Assembly: GCA_964453855.1 (NCBI GenBank)
Contig: CAYVRN010000003.1
Span: 14,593-78,592 of the forward strand
Source: JASMHC01 sp964453855
Lineage (GTDB): Bacteria; Pseudomonadota; Alphaproteobacteria; Rhodobacterales; Rhodobacteraceae
Length of the DNA: 64,000 nucleotides
Direction: 5' to 3'
The translations under genes and the position numbers were made by a program. This document shows, in pieces, positions 52,699 through 61,517 of the stretch (position 1 is its first letter; each line of letters starts with the position of its first letter). The notes under the pieces were generated by a model, which was not told where the DNA came from, did not search any database, and saw nothing but the letters and a program-made list of their open reading frames with translations.

Positions 52699-54153
52699 AT
52701 GGAGATTCGCGAGGCACTTACTTTCGACGACGTTTTGCTTGTTCCCGCGGCCTCTTCGGTGCTGCCGGCAACCGCTGACACGCGCACCAAAGTCACCCGA
52801 TCCATTACTATGAATATCCCATTGCTCAGTTCGGCGATGGATACGGTTACAGAAAGCCGTATGGCGATTGCCATGGCGCAAGCGGGCGGAATTGGTGTTG
52901 TTCACAAAAACCTGTCCACCGAAGAGCAGGCCCGAGAAGTTCGTCGTGTCAAACGCTTTGAAAGCGGGATTGTTTACAATCCTGTGACCCTCAAGGTGAA
53001 CCAGACATTGGCTGACGCAAAAGCGCTTGTAGAGCGTTACAACTTCACCGGATTTCCTGTTGTTGATGAAAACAACCACGTTGTTGGCATTTTGACCAAT
53101 CGCGATATGAGGTTTGCGCAATCGGACGAAACGCCGGTTCACGTGATGATGACCAGCAACGATCTGGCCATGTTGGCGGAGCCTGCCGACCTTGAGCAGG
53201 CGAAAAGCCTTATGAAGGCGCGTCGGATAGAAAAACTGTTGGTCCATGACGGCCAAGGTAAACTCACCGGACTTCTGACCCTGAAAGACACCGAGCAGGC
53301 TGTATTGAACCCGACCGCTTGTAAAGATCCTCTGGGCCGCTTGCGTGTAGCCGCTGCCACATCGGTAGGCGATGCCGGATTTGAGAGGTCAGAGGCATTG
53401 ATTGACGCCGGTGTTGATATTGTGGTCGTCGACACGGCCCACGGGCACAGTCAGGGCGTTCTTGACGCCGTCTCTCGCATCAAAGCGCTTTCTAACGAAG
53501 TTCAAGTCATCGCAGGAAACGTTGCAACCGGCGATGCGACCAAAGCCTTGATTGATGCGGGAGCAGACGCAATAAAAGTAGGCATTGGTCCAGGGTCGAT
53601 CTGCACCACTCGCATGGTCGCGGGCGTCGGGGTTCCCCAGATGACGGCGATTTCGGACTGTTCAAAAGCAGGGGATGAACGCGGTACACCAGTAATCGCG
53701 GATGGCGGAATCAAGTTTTCCGGCGATTTTGCAAAGGCTATCGCCGCGGGTGCATCCTGTGCGATGGTGGGCAGCATGATTGCTGGTACAGACGAAAGCC
53801 CGGGCGAGGTGATCCTCTATCAAGGGCGCTCGTTCAAATCCTACCGTGGCATGGGCAGCCTAGGCGCCATGGCACGCGGGTCTGCAGACAGGTATTTCCA
53901 GAAAGACGCTGCTAACGACAAACTAGTCCCCGAAGGAATCGAAGGTCAGGTTCCTTACAAAGGGTCTGCTGGCGCGGTTATACACCAGCTGGTTGGTGGT
54001 TTGCGCGCGGCTATGGGCTATACCGGCTGCGCAAATATCGAGGAAATGCGGAAAAACTGCACACTTGTGAAGATCACTGGTGCAGGTCTGAAAGAAAGCC
54101 ATGTGCATGACGTTCAGATCACCCGTGAGGCTCCGAACTATCGAATGGGGTAA
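52699..54153 (+). CDS. guaB: IMP dehydrogenase
   Basis: A 484-residue enzyme that oxidises IMP to XMP, the first step to GMP. The TIM barrel is interrupted by a CBS pair (residues about 95-205, with GFPVVDENNHVVGILTNRDM). The catalytic Cys302 is in GPGSICTTRMVAGVGVPQ. SYRGMGSLGAMARGSADRY is the flap region with the conserved Arg-Tyr. AGGAG precedes the ATG. It lies three bases before the RsmB-type gene, so both are one transcript. Confidence 0.98.
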   Translation: MEIREALTFDDVLLVPAASSVLPATADTRTKVTRSITMNIPLLSSAMDTVTESRMAIAMAQAGGIGVVHKNLSTEEQAREVRRVKRFESGIVYNPVTLKVNQTLADAKALVERYNFTGFPVVDENNHVVGILTNRDMRFAQSDETPVHVMMTSNDLAMLAEPADLEQAKSLMKARRIEKLLVHDGQGKLTGLLTLKDTEQAVLNPTACKDPLGRLRVAAATSVGDAGFERSEALIDAGVDIVVVDTAHGHSQGVLDAVSRIKALSNEVQVIAGNVATGDATKALIDAGADAIKVGIGPGSICTTRMVAGVGVPQMTAISDCSKAGDERGTPVIADGGIKFSGDFAKAIAAGASCAMVGSMIAGTDESPGEVILYQGRSFKSYRGMGSLGAMARGSADRYFQKDAANDKLVPEGIEGQVPYKGSAGAVIHQLVGGLRAAMGYTGCANIEEMRKNCTLVKITGAGLKESHVHDVQITREAPNYRMG

Positions 54154-54156
54154 ATT

Positions 54157-55323
54157 ATGACCCCGGCAGCACGAGTTCAGTCCGCGATTGAAATTTTGGA
54201 CCAGGTGCTAGCCGGGGCGCCCACCGAGCAGGCTCTGATCCGTTGGGCGCGTCAAAACAGATTTGCGGGATCAAAAGATCGTGCTGCTGTCCGTGACCAT
54301 GTATTCGAAGCAGTGCGTTGCAAGCGCAGTTTTGCTGTGCTCGGAGGGACGCTAACTGGCCGAGGGCTAATGATCGGTCAATTGCGTGAAAAAGGCGAAA
54401 ACCTCGCTGAAATTTTCAACGGCGCCAAATATGGCCCGGGTGAGATTTCCGCGGACGAGCGCGCAGAGTTCGGGATACTCGACCAATCCAAGGCTGCTGT
54501 TCGCGTTGATCTACCAGATTGGATTTGGATGAAGTTTGAAGAATCTCTGAGTGATCAGGCATTTGAAACAGCTCGGTCTCTTCGCCATCGTTCAAAAGTC
54601 TTTTTGCGCGTGAATTTGCGCAAAACCACTCGGCAACAGGCTATTGAGGCTTTGGCAAGCGAGGGGATTGAAGCAACCCCACACGCATTGTCCAAAACTG
54701 CGCTTGAGATAACTGCAAACCCCAATCTTATCAATCAATCCTCGACCTTCAAGAACGGTCTGATTGAGCTTCAGGATGCGGCATCGCAAGCTGTTTGCGA
54801 TTTCCTGTCATTGCCAAGTTCCGGGCAAATACTTGATTATTGTTCTGGCGGAGGCGGTAAGGCATTGGCAATGTCCGCGGCAACCAATGCGCGAATATTT
54901 GCGCACGATGCCGATCCGCGCAGAATGAGAGACCTGCCAATCCGAGCGAAGCGAGCAGGGGTCTCAATTGAGGTTCAAGAGAAAATCGCAAAGGGTTCAC
55001 AGTTTGATCTGGTCCTTTGTGATGTGCCGTGCTCGGGTAGCGGAAGCTGGAGTAGGGCGCCTGATGGTAAGTGGCTGTTAACGAAAGAAAAACTTGAGAG
55101 GTTTTTAAGTGTTCAAGCTAACATTTTGACTGATTGCGCGGCTCTTGTGGCGCCGGCCGGGGAGCTCGCGTATGCGACGTGTTCGGTGCTAGAAGACGAA
55201 AACCGGTTTCAGATCAATAGCTTTTTAGAAACGAATTTAGACTGGCGCTTGGTTGAGGATCGTCAGTTCCTGCCCCTAGATGGCGGGGATGGATTTTACA
55301 TAGCAAGATTGACTCGCGTATAG
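54157..55323 (+). CDS. RsmB/NOP-type RNA m5C methyltransferase
   Basis: A 388-residue SAM-dependent RNA cytosine-5 methyltransferase. LQDAASQAVCDFLSL and ILDYCSGGGGKALAMSA form the SAM site. The two catalytic cysteines are in LCDVPCSGSGSWSRAPDGKW and YATCSVLEDEN. The N-terminal 120 residues are helical and bear no clear NusB domain. The target is probably rRNA; calling it rsmB itself would go too far. It is co-transcribed with guaB. Confidence 0.88.
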   Translation: MTPAARVQSAIEILDQVLAGAPTEQALIRWARQNRFAGSKDRAAVRDHVFEAVRCKRSFAVLGGTLTGRGLMIGQLREKGENLAEIFNGAKYGPGEISADERAEFGILDQSKAAVRVDLPDWIWMKFEESLSDQAFETARSLRHRSKVFLRVNLRKTTRQQAIEALASEGIEATPHALSKTALEITANPNLINQSSTFKNGLIELQDAASQAVCDFLSLPSSGQILDYCSGGGGKALAMSAATNARIFAHDADPRRMRDLPIRAKRAGVSIEVQEKIAKGSQFDLVLCDVPCSGSGSWSRAPDGKWLLTKEKLERFLSVQANILTDCAALVAPAGELAYATCSVLEDENRFQINSFLETNLDWRLVEDRQFLPLDGGDGFYIARLTRV

Positions 55324-55359
55324 GTTGTGTTATTGTGATCCGCGTTTAGGAATGTCTTA

Positions 55360-55380
55360 ACTGTTTTTATCCAAAACAGT
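55360..55380. repeat. Inverted repeat upstream of cckA
   Basis: ACTGTTTT and AAAACAGT pair perfectly across a five-base gap, 27 bases before the cckA ATG. It could be an operator, or an RNA hairpin near the ribosome site. No T-run follows, so it is a poor terminator for the upstream gene. Confidence 0.45.
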
Positions 55381-55407
55381 CAGGAGCCAAACTAAAAGCA
55401 GAGTACT

Positions 55408-57666
55408 ATGGAGCGATTTTCCGCCCCCGTTTTCAAAATTTCGGTGATATCGGCAGTGATAGGACTGGCGCTTTTAGTTGCTCACGTAGGTGGGAAGCGG
55501 GGGCTGTCTTTTGAATTGGGGCTGTTTGTGAGTGGAACCATCATTCTGTTGATAGTCGCGCATGAGATGTGGATGCGACGGTCCGATGAGACAGATCGTT
55601 ACCGCCTTCAAAAGGCAGAGGCTTTAAACCCCGAGCCGGTCGTGGTTTCGGACTTAGATGGTGCCATAGTCTTTGCCAACAATGCTGCAAAAGACTTGTT
55701 TGAAGATCGCGTACCTTTAACGATCGAAAACGCGCTTGGTGCCTTTCTGATATCTGCTAAAACTAAAGTGCTTCTGTTGCCTCGGCGGCTTGCCGAAGAG
55801 CATTGGATTAAAGAATCTCACTCCAATCGCTTGTATGAAGTTGATATAGTCGCACGTTCCTTGAGGAACGGGTTCATCTACTGGCGCATTAGCGTTCGCC
55901 AAACTTCGTTGGATCAACTGACAGTTTCGACTGAAGGAGCGATAAAAGTTTCTATAGGTAGAAATGGGGCGATTTTGTCCGCACCATATGATTTTTACGA
56001 TTTGTTTGGGGAACGTCCCATCCGGCTCTCTGCTGTTCTGTCACCTCCAGACATTACAAAAACAGGATTTTATACTCTAAAAACGGCGAGCGGCGAGTTG
56101 TCATGTTTTTTACTTGTGGGCACAGCCCGTGCTGGAAGGCGCGATATTAATTTGTTTTTGGGACCTTTTGATCCCAAGCAGGGCGGAAATCTCCTGGGAT
56201 CAGTTCCACTAGCTATGCTTCGCCTTTCATCTGCGGGGGTGGTACTTGAGGCGACTGACGCTGCTGAAGAAATGCTGGTTCGTTCAGACCTGATTGGAGA
56301 GACCGTAGATAAAATATTTAGCGATGTTGGGCAACCAATTGAGACTTGGTTTGCTCAAACTCTAGACAATCCAGAAGCAAAGCGATCAGAGTTCGCTCGG
56401 CTCGCGGCCTCTGCTGATGAGAAGTATGTCCAGTTGGCTATACAGCAGGTTGAAACCTCTGAGGGTACTCAGATACTGGTGTATCTGACCGATGCGACGG
56501 AACTAAAATCGCTCGAGGCCCAGTTTGTGCAAAGCCAAAAAATGCAAGCGATTGGACAACTGGCGGGCGGTGTAGCACATGATTTCAATAACTTGCTGAC
56601 AGCGATATCAGGGCATTGTGATTTGCTTATCCTGCGTCATGGAGAGAGCGATCCCGACTACAGAGACTTGGATCAAATCCGACAAAATTCAAACCGCGCG
56701 GCAGCATTGGTTGGTCAGCTTCTGGCATTTTCGCGCAAACAAACATTGCAGGCTCAATCGTTGGATCTTGAACAAGTCCTTTCAGAGCATACACATCTTC
56801 TAAACCGACTTGTGGGTGAGAAAACACAATTGATCCTGACGCATGGATACAAGATGAAATCTGTCCGTGCCGATAAACGCCAACTAGAGCAAGTGATCAT
56901 GAACCTGGTGGTAAATGCCCGTGACGCGATGGGCGGAGTTGGGGAAATCGCCATTACCACAGAAATGAAAATACTTACCGAGCCAGAAATTCGGGATCGG
57001 GCGAAGATTCCAGCTGGAGAATACTGCTGTATCAAAATCAGTGATCAAGGCTGCGGCATTTCCTCAGATAAAATTCAAAGAATTTTTGAGCCGTTTTACA
57101 CATCAAAAAAGACTGGTGAGGGAACAGGGTTGGGGCTGTCAACCGTATATGGAATTGTGAAGCAAACGGGGGGATTCATATTTGTGGATAGCGCGGTAGG
57201 GGTCGGAAGCACCTTCGAATTGCTTTTTCCTGCTGAAAGGGTTCGTGCGCCTGAAAAGTTGCGGGCCGAAATACCAAAGAAAAGTGATTGTGCTGAAATC
57301 AAATCAAGCGGTGTTGTTCTGTTGGTCGAAGATGAAGCTCCGGTGCGTGCCTTTGCATCTAGGGCGTTACAGCTTAAAGGCTTTTCGGTGATCGAGGCCG
57401 CCTGCGCGGAAGATGCCTTGGATATACTAAAGGACGATGCGCTGATGGTGGATGTTTTCGTCACAGACGTCGTTATGCCGGGTCTAGACGGACCAACCTG
57501 GGTCAATCAGGCGTTGCAAAAACGACCCAGAACAAAGGTTGTATTCGTTTCAGGATATGCAGAGAATCGATGCGATCAATTGGCCGACAACGTACCGAAT
57601 GCAGTTTTCTTACCGAAACCCTTTTCTTTAGCCCAGTTGACCTCAACCGTGGCCAATCTTCACTGA
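55408..57666 (+). CDS. cckA: Hybrid histidine kinase CckA
   Basis: A 752-residue membrane kinase/phosphatase that sets CtrA phosphorylation through ChpT. Two membrane helices (residues about 10-25 and 38-55) lead to PAS-like sensors (about 70-370). His391 is in GGVAHDFNNLLTAI. The ATPase domain follows (VNARDAMGG, DQGCGIS, GEGTGLGLSTVYGIV), then a receiver domain with Asp687 (VFVTDVVMPGLDG). In roseobacters the CtrA system controls motility and related traits rather than viability. Its stop overlaps the convergent RHH gene by seven bases. Confidence 0.95.
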   Translation: MERFSAPVFKISVISAVIGLALLVAHVGGKRGLSFELGLFVSGTIILLIVAHEMWMRRSDETDRYRLQKAEALNPEPVVVSDLDGAIVFANNAAKDLFEDRVPLTIENALGAFLISAKTKVLLLPRRLAEEHWIKESHSNRLYEVDIVARSLRNGFIYWRISVRQTSLDQLTVSTEGAIKVSIGRNGAILSAPYDFYDLFGERPIRLSAVLSPPDITKTGFYTLKTASGELSCFLLVGTARAGRRDINLFLGPFDPKQGGNLLGSVPLAMLRLSSAGVVLEATDAAEEMLVRSDLIGETVDKIFSDVGQPIETWFAQTLDNPEAKRSEFARLAASADEKYVQLAIQQVETSEGTQILVYLTDATELKSLEAQFVQSQKMQAIGQLAGGVAHDFNNLLTAISGHCDLLILRHGESDPDYRDLDQIRQNSNRAAALVGQLLAFSRKQTLQAQSLDLEQVLSEHTHLLNRLVGEKTQLILTHGYKMKSVRADKRQLEQVIMNLVVNARDAMGGVGEIAITTEMKILTEPEIRDRAKIPAGEYCCIKISDQGCGISSDKIQRIFEPFYTSKKTGEGTGLGLSTVYGIVKQTGGFIFVDSAVGVGSTFELLFPAERVRAPEKLRAEIPKKSDCAEIKSSGVVLLVEDEAPVRAFASRALQLKGFSVIEAACAEDALDILKDDALMVDVFVTDVVMPGLDGPTWVNQALQKRPRTKVVFVSGYAENRCDQLADNVPNAVFLPKPFSLAQLTSTVANLH

Positions 57667-57878
57667 GATCGGTGCCATTCCATTACGTAGACCCTAATGG
57701 CCGAGGCCAGCCCGCGATCAATTCCACGGGCAGCGTCGATTTCGGCGGTTAAGGCGTTTAGCGGCATATTCCTAATTCTGGCAATTTCGCGGAACGCGTT
57801 CCAAAACTCGGGTTCCAAACTGATGCTAGTTCGATGCCCTTTCAGTGTGACTGAATGCTTTACGGGTCGTGTGCTCAT
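57660..57878 (-). CDS. Ribbon-helix-helix domain protein
   Basis: A 72-residue protein with a predicted RHH_4-type DNA-binding fold: HRTSISLEPEFWNAFREIA, then LNALTAEIDAARG. The family is common in Rhodobacteraceae next to DUF4169 and sspB, as here. The targets are unknown. It is coupled to DUF4169 by ATGA and its 3' end overlaps cckA. Confidence 0.85.
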   Translation of the reverse strand: MSTRPVKHSVTLKGHRTSISLEPEFWNAFREIARIRNMPLNALTAEIDAARGIDRGLASAIRVYVMEWHRSQ

Positions 57879-58054
57879 GGTTCGAGCTTGTGGCCGTCCA
57901 CGTGACCCTTTTCTTGGGCAAGTTTCCGCGTCAGGCGCTCTTTTTCTGCTTTTGATAGTCCGAATTTTACTGAATTGGCGTCTGCCTTGTCCTTACGCTT
58001 TAGTTTGGCGCGAGCTTTTCGTTGCTTGTTGAGATTAACGATCTCGGCAGACAT
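57875..58054 (-). CDS. DUF4169 small basic protein
   Basis: A 59-residue protein starting MSAEIVNLNKQRKARAKLKR and ending GHVDGHKLEP. VNLNKQRKARAK followed by KFGLSKAEKER is the DUF4169 pattern. It is highly basic in the first half, so it may bind nucleic acid or act in a complex. It lies 8 bases after sspB and overlaps the RHH gene by four bases (ATGA), so the three genes are one operon. Confidence 0.82.
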   Translation of the reverse strand: MSAEIVNLNKQRKARAKLKRKDKADANSVKFGLSKAEKERLTRKLAQEKGHVDGHKLEP

Positions 58055-58062
58055 GACGTGCC

Positions 58063-58530
58063 CTATTTGCGAAATTTATCGAGGCTCACGACTTCTGCAT
58101 CGTGATGTTCGTCCTCAACATCCTCGACCATTGGCGCGGGCGCATCTTCAACGTCTTCGCAATCATCTTCATCGCTTTCGTGAGATTCGAAACGAAGTCC
58201 AAATTCAACTGATGGATCTACAAATGTGCGGATCGCGTCATAAGGGATGTACATTGGTTCCGGAGAGTCGCCAAAATTCAGCGTGATGCCGAAACCGGTT
58301 TCCTCAACCACCAAATTGTCGAACCAGTGCTGCATAACAATCGTCATTTCGGTCGGGTAGCGATCCGACAACCAGTCGGCCATCTCGACATCGGGATGTA
58401 AAGTGTCGAAAGTAATGAAGAAATGATGATCCCCTGGCAGGCCATTTTGCGCCACACCTGTCAAAACCTCACGGATTAACGACCGCATTGCGTTGTGCAT
58501 CATGTGACCGTAGTCAATTTTTTTCCACAT
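58063..58530 (-). CDS. sspB: ClpXP adaptor SspB (alpha type)
   Basis: A 155-residue adaptor that hands ssrA-tagged proteins to ClpXP. Residues about 12-105 form the SspB fold (HHFFITFDTLHPDVEMADWL, RYPTEMTIVMQHWFDNL, FGITLNFGDSPEPMYIPYDA). A flexible acidic linker (ESDEDDCEDVED) leads to a short C-terminal ClpX-binding end (AEVVSLDKFRK). GGGAGG precedes the ATG. The tmRNA gene that makes its substrate lies 1.4 kb away. Confidence 0.93.
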   Translation of the reverse strand: MWKKIDYGHMMHNAMRSLIREVLTGVAQNGLPGDHHFFITFDTLHPDVEMADWLSDRYPTEMTIVMQHWFDNLVVEETGFGITLNFGDSPEPMYIPYDAIRTFVDPSVEFGLRFESHESDEDDCEDVEDAPAPMVEDVEDEHHDAEVVSLDKFRK

Positions 58531-58605
58531 CGTAGCCTCCCAGTATTGGTCCTGATCATATGGGAAGTTCTCGGAAACAAAAGGGCGAAATGTAGCCTTC
58601 TTTCA

Positions 58606-59856
58606 TTATAGAAAGGATGCAAATAACCCCAAAACTGCAACACAGGGTAGCGCTTGCAGAAGAGACAGTCTGAAGCGGAAAAATAGCACTATCGAAATAG
58701 CTCCGATGCCGAGTGCTGTAAAGTCAATCGTAGTGATTTCTGGTACTGTCAGAGCCAATGATTCCGGCCATAAAACTCGAGATTCGCGGAAGAAAACGTG
58801 AAATGAAAACCAGATGGACAGGTTCAGGATAACTCCGACCACTGCCGCTGAAATAGCCTGTAAAGCGCCACTCAGGCGGGCGTTTTGCGATAGCCAATTC
58901 AAATATGGCGCTACCACGAATATCCACAGAAAACAGGGCACAAAAGTGACCCATAAAGTTGTTAGGCCTGCGGCAAGTGCCACCCAGGGGCCACTTTCAT
59001 AAAAACCAGCCAGAATTCCGACGAATTGAGTGACCAATATAAGTGGACCTGGCGTCGTTTCGGCGAGGCCCAGCGCATCAATCATTTGTGTTGTATTCAG
59101 CCAGCCGAAATTAAGCACGACTTCTTGTGTCATATAAGCCAGAACAGCGTAAGCACCGCCAAAGGTAACGACCGCGAGCAGGGAAAAAAAGCCAGCGATT
59201 TCCAGAAGAAGATCCTGCCTAGTTACCCAGAGTAGTGGAAGTGGAGAGACCCATATCAATAGCCAGATAGCGGCTGTTTTGGCTGCCTTCTTTAGTTTCG
59301 GGCTCTTCAGTTGATGATCAGACTTTGAGCGGTGACTAGCGAAACCGACTATTGCAGCAAACACAATGACGGCAGGAAAGGGCAGAGAAAGAGCAAAAAT
59401 AGCAACAAAGGACAGGCCTGCTATAATGCGGTGGAGTGTGCTATTTAAAGTTCTAATGCAGAGTTTGTAGAGTGCTTGTAGTACGATCACGACCACCATG
59501 GCCTTGATGCCTAAAAAAATAGCTTGCACTGCAGGAATATCACCCCATGACGCGTATGCAAATGCCAGTGCAAATATGACCAGCGCGCCTGGCAGAATAA
59601 ATAGCACCCCGGCGAGCAGTCCACCCGAAACCCCGCGCAGTTTCCAGCCCGAATATGTGGCAAGTTGCATTGCCTCAGGGCCGGGAAGCAGCATGCAAAA
59701 CGACAAGGCGGATAGAAACTCTTTTTCGGAAAGCCAAGGGCGATCCTCGACAAGCTCCTTGTGCATTAAAGATATCTGAGCTGCCGGTCCACCAAACGAG
59801 AGCAGTCCAATTCTGCCAAACACATGAAATAGGTCTGAAGTTGAAGGCGTTCCCAT
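58606..59856 (-). CDS. chrA: Chromate transporter ChrA
   Basis: A 416-residue CHR-family membrane protein with two homologous halves. The first starts FGRIGLLSFGGPAAQISLMH and contains FCMLLPGPEAMQLATYSGW; the second contains FGGAYAVLAYMTQEVVLNFG and LGLAETTPGPLILVTQFVG. These are the CHR signatures. It exports chromate, perhaps with other oxyanions as natural substrate. It lies immediately downstream of ssrA on the same strand; no chrB or regulator is near. Confidence 0.92.
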   Translation of the reverse strand: MGTPSTSDLFHVFGRIGLLSFGGPAAQISLMHKELVEDRPWLSEKEFLSALSFCMLLPGPEAMQLATYSGWKLRGVSGGLLAGVLFILPGALVIFALAFAYASWGDIPAVQAIFLGIKAMVVVIVLQALYKLCIRTLNSTLHRIIAGLSFVAIFALSLPFPAVIVFAAIVGFASHRSKSDHQLKSPKLKKAAKTAAIWLLIWVSPLPLLWVTRQDLLLEIAGFFSLLAVVTFGGAYAVLAYMTQEVVLNFGWLNTTQMIDALGLAETTPGPLILVTQFVGILAGFYESGPWVALAAGLTTLWVTFVPCFLWIFVVAPYLNWLSQNARLSGALQAISAAVVGVILNLSIWFSFHVFFRESRVLWPESLALTVPEITTIDFTALGIGAISIVLFFRFRLSLLQALPCVAVLGLFASFL

Positions 59857-59904
59857 GATCCCGCAATAGGATCTTTAAGATCACGGCGCAATTAAAGCTT
59901 TTCA

Positions 59905-60240
59905 ATGAAAGTGCAGGCTTCTGTTGCCAGGTGCCTGCGAACCCCGCCAGACCTTGCTAGAGGACTGGGCTTAAAGTCGGCGACTGGGACTGCTTACGCA
60001 GCCATAGCCATTGCCGGAGCACGATTGTCATTTGCAATTGTACTTGTCGGACCAATAACGGTGGTACCCCGCCGGGACAAAGCTAACCCTTTTAGACGTT
60101 CGTCGATCCTGTTTCGGCCCCGTGATCCCCAAATGAAGGATATTGGTGGAGCCGCCGGGTACCGCCCCCGGGTCCGATCCGCTTATTACGAGCGCGTTTA
60201 TGTCCATAGTCCCCAAGGAGACACGTCAGATATAGAAATC
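59905..60240 (-). ncRNA. ssrA: tmRNA, circularly permuted two-piece type
   Basis: The minus strand first encodes the acceptor piece, ending CGGCTCCACCA at 60144, then a loop of about 22 bases that should be cut out, then the coding piece beginning GGGGCCG at 60121. GGGGCCG pairs with CGGCTCC to form the acceptor stem, with a G-U at the third pair (the alanine identity mark). The tag frame at 60035-59994 reads ANDNRAPAMAMAA followed by TAA, with GCA as resume codon. The 3' hairpin GCAGGC...GCCTGC lies near 59915-59940. The outer ends are approximate. Open frames on the opposite strand here are spurious. Confidence 0.93.
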
Positions 60241-60357
60241 GCTGCGGCCGAGCGCAAGGTCTTCGCGTTCCTGTAAGTTAAAAACTATTGCCAAGTGAAA
60301 ACACATTAATAATACTGAATGTAATTTGGAAATGTGAAGCAACGGTAGGAGCGCGAG

Positions 60358-60696
60358 ATGGCAATCGAATTTGAAGGAAAGACAATCGAAACAAACGACC
60401 AAGGATATCTTTCCAATCCGGCAGACTGGAGCGAAGGCTTGGCTGCAGTCATGGCTGAAAACGAAGATATCGTTTTGACCGAACGTCATTGGGACGTGAT
60501 AAACTATTTGCGCTCGGAATATTTCGACAATCGCGAAAACCAGCCGAACACCCGCTCTATCATGAAGGCGATGACAGATGAATGGGGGGAGAAAATCAAG
60601 CAAGGCGATCTTTATGAGCTATTCCCTGGTGATCCGTCGAAGCAGGCTGGACGGATTGCAGGATTGCCGGAAAGTCGCCGTAAGGGTGGGTATTGA
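60358..60696 (+). CDS. TusE/DsrC-family protein without cysteines (RspA-like)
   Basis: A 112-residue DsrC-fold protein: EFEGKTIETNDQGYLSNPAD, VLTERHWDVINYLRSEYF, and the C-terminal arm LYELFPGDPSKQAGRIAGLP. True TusE and DsrC carry one or two cysteines on that arm (KQACxIAGLP...GC). Here both places are glycine (KQAGRIAGLP and the final KGGY), and the protein has no Cys at all. So it cannot relay persulfide for tRNA thiolation in the usual way, and may be a regulatory member of the family. AGGAG lies before the ATG. It is convergent with the GntR gene across a repeat element. Confidence 0.87.
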   Translation: MAIEFEGKTIETNDQGYLSNPADWSEGLAAVMAENEDIVLTERHWDVINYLRSEYFDNRENQPNTRSIMKAMTDEWGEKIKQGDLYELFPGDPSKQAGRIAGLPESRRKGGY

Positions 60697-60730
60697 TCCT
60701 TTTACGCCGCGCTTGCAGGCGTCGTGATAT

Positions 60731-60781
60731 GTGAGGGGCCAGCCCCTCGCACTCCCCGGAATATTTCGGGTAAGGTGAAAT
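60731..60781. repeat. Hairpin repeat element, copy 1
   Basis: GAGGGGC and GCCCCTC pair across two bases (60733-60748), followed by CACTCCCCGGAATATTTC and a GGTGAAAT end. A close relative lies at 63052-63107. The pattern resembles the dispersed GC-hairpin elements common between Rhodobacteraceae genes. Here it sits between convergent genes and may end transcription. Confidence 0.7.
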
Positions 60782-60784
60782 GCA

Positions 60785-61516
60785 TTAGGCTTTGCGAGCC
60801 CTTGCTTCGAGGACGTTTCTTGCAAGCCGATTAGTGTAGTCAGCAAGCTCGATAAGAGTTTGTTCGGCTGTAACACTATCTCGTGCCTCGATGGCATCAG
60901 CTATGACTGTGTGCAGCCGAATAATTTCTTCCCTCGAGCGGGCTGTGAATGTGATCATATTCATTAAAGGTTGCATGCCTTCAACCGCTCCGGCCAGTTG
61001 ATAGGACAATACCGGATTACCAGCCCCATCGACCAACGCTCTATGAAATGCCACGTCTGAAGAGCAAAAGCTTTCGTCCGACAATCCCGGTTGGCCTTGG
61101 CGGACGATTTCGGCCCGCATTGTGGCAAGATGGTCGGGCGTTCGACGCGCTGCGGCCAATGGCGTACAGGCACGCTCTAAAGTGTAGCGGGCTTCGCAGG
61201 CGGTTTCAAAGCTCACCGCATTCATCGAAATCAATAGGGTAGACGTGGTGATTTGCTGCCCGTAGGCCTCTTCAAAACTGAGGCGGTTGACAAATGCGCC
61301 CCCAAAAGCACCCCGCTGGGTTCGTATGAGCGCTTGGGCTGCCAAACGTTTGAGAGCTTCGCGTACCGTGGCGCGGGACACATCGAATTGTTCGGACAAC
61401 TCAGCCTCTGAGGGCAAGCGTTCGTCAACAATAAGTTGCCCGTCAACGATGGCATCGCGGATGGCTTTGGCGATTTGTGCCGAAAGGTCTGACGTAGCGT
61501 TCGGATCGATTTTCAT
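60785..61516 (-). CDS. GntR/FadR-type transcriptional regulator
   Basis: A 243-residue regulator with an N-terminal winged helix (LPSEAELSEQFDVSRATVRE, residues about 34-53) and a C-terminal FCD effector domain (ACEARYTLERACTPLAA to HTVIADAIEARD). FCD domains bind carboxylic acids, often with a metal held by Asp and His residues (DVAFHRALVD). Two GT-N3-AC sites directly before its ATG suggest autoregulation. It is divergent from DUF2182-DUF1326-dmdA, so it is the prime candidate to control DMSP demethylation. The ATG has no clear ribosome site. Confidence 0.9.
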   Translation of the reverse strand: MKIDPNATSDLSAQIAKAIRDAIVDGQLIVDERLPSEAELSEQFDVSRATVREALKRLAAQALIRTQRGAFGGAFVNRLSFEEAYGQQITTSTLLISMNAVSFETACEARYTLERACTPLAAARRTPDHLATMRAEIVRQGQPGLSDESFCSSDVAFHRALVDGAGNPVLSYQLAGAVEGMQPLMNMITFTARSREEIIRLHTVIADAIEARDSVTAEQTLIELADYTNRLARNVLEARARKA

Positions 61517-61517
61517 T

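Noticed and set aside
59905..60276. Plus-strand open frame of 123 codons
   Set aside because: It is antisense to the tmRNA gene, shows no protein-family pattern and no ribosome site; RNA features on the other strand explain the sequence.
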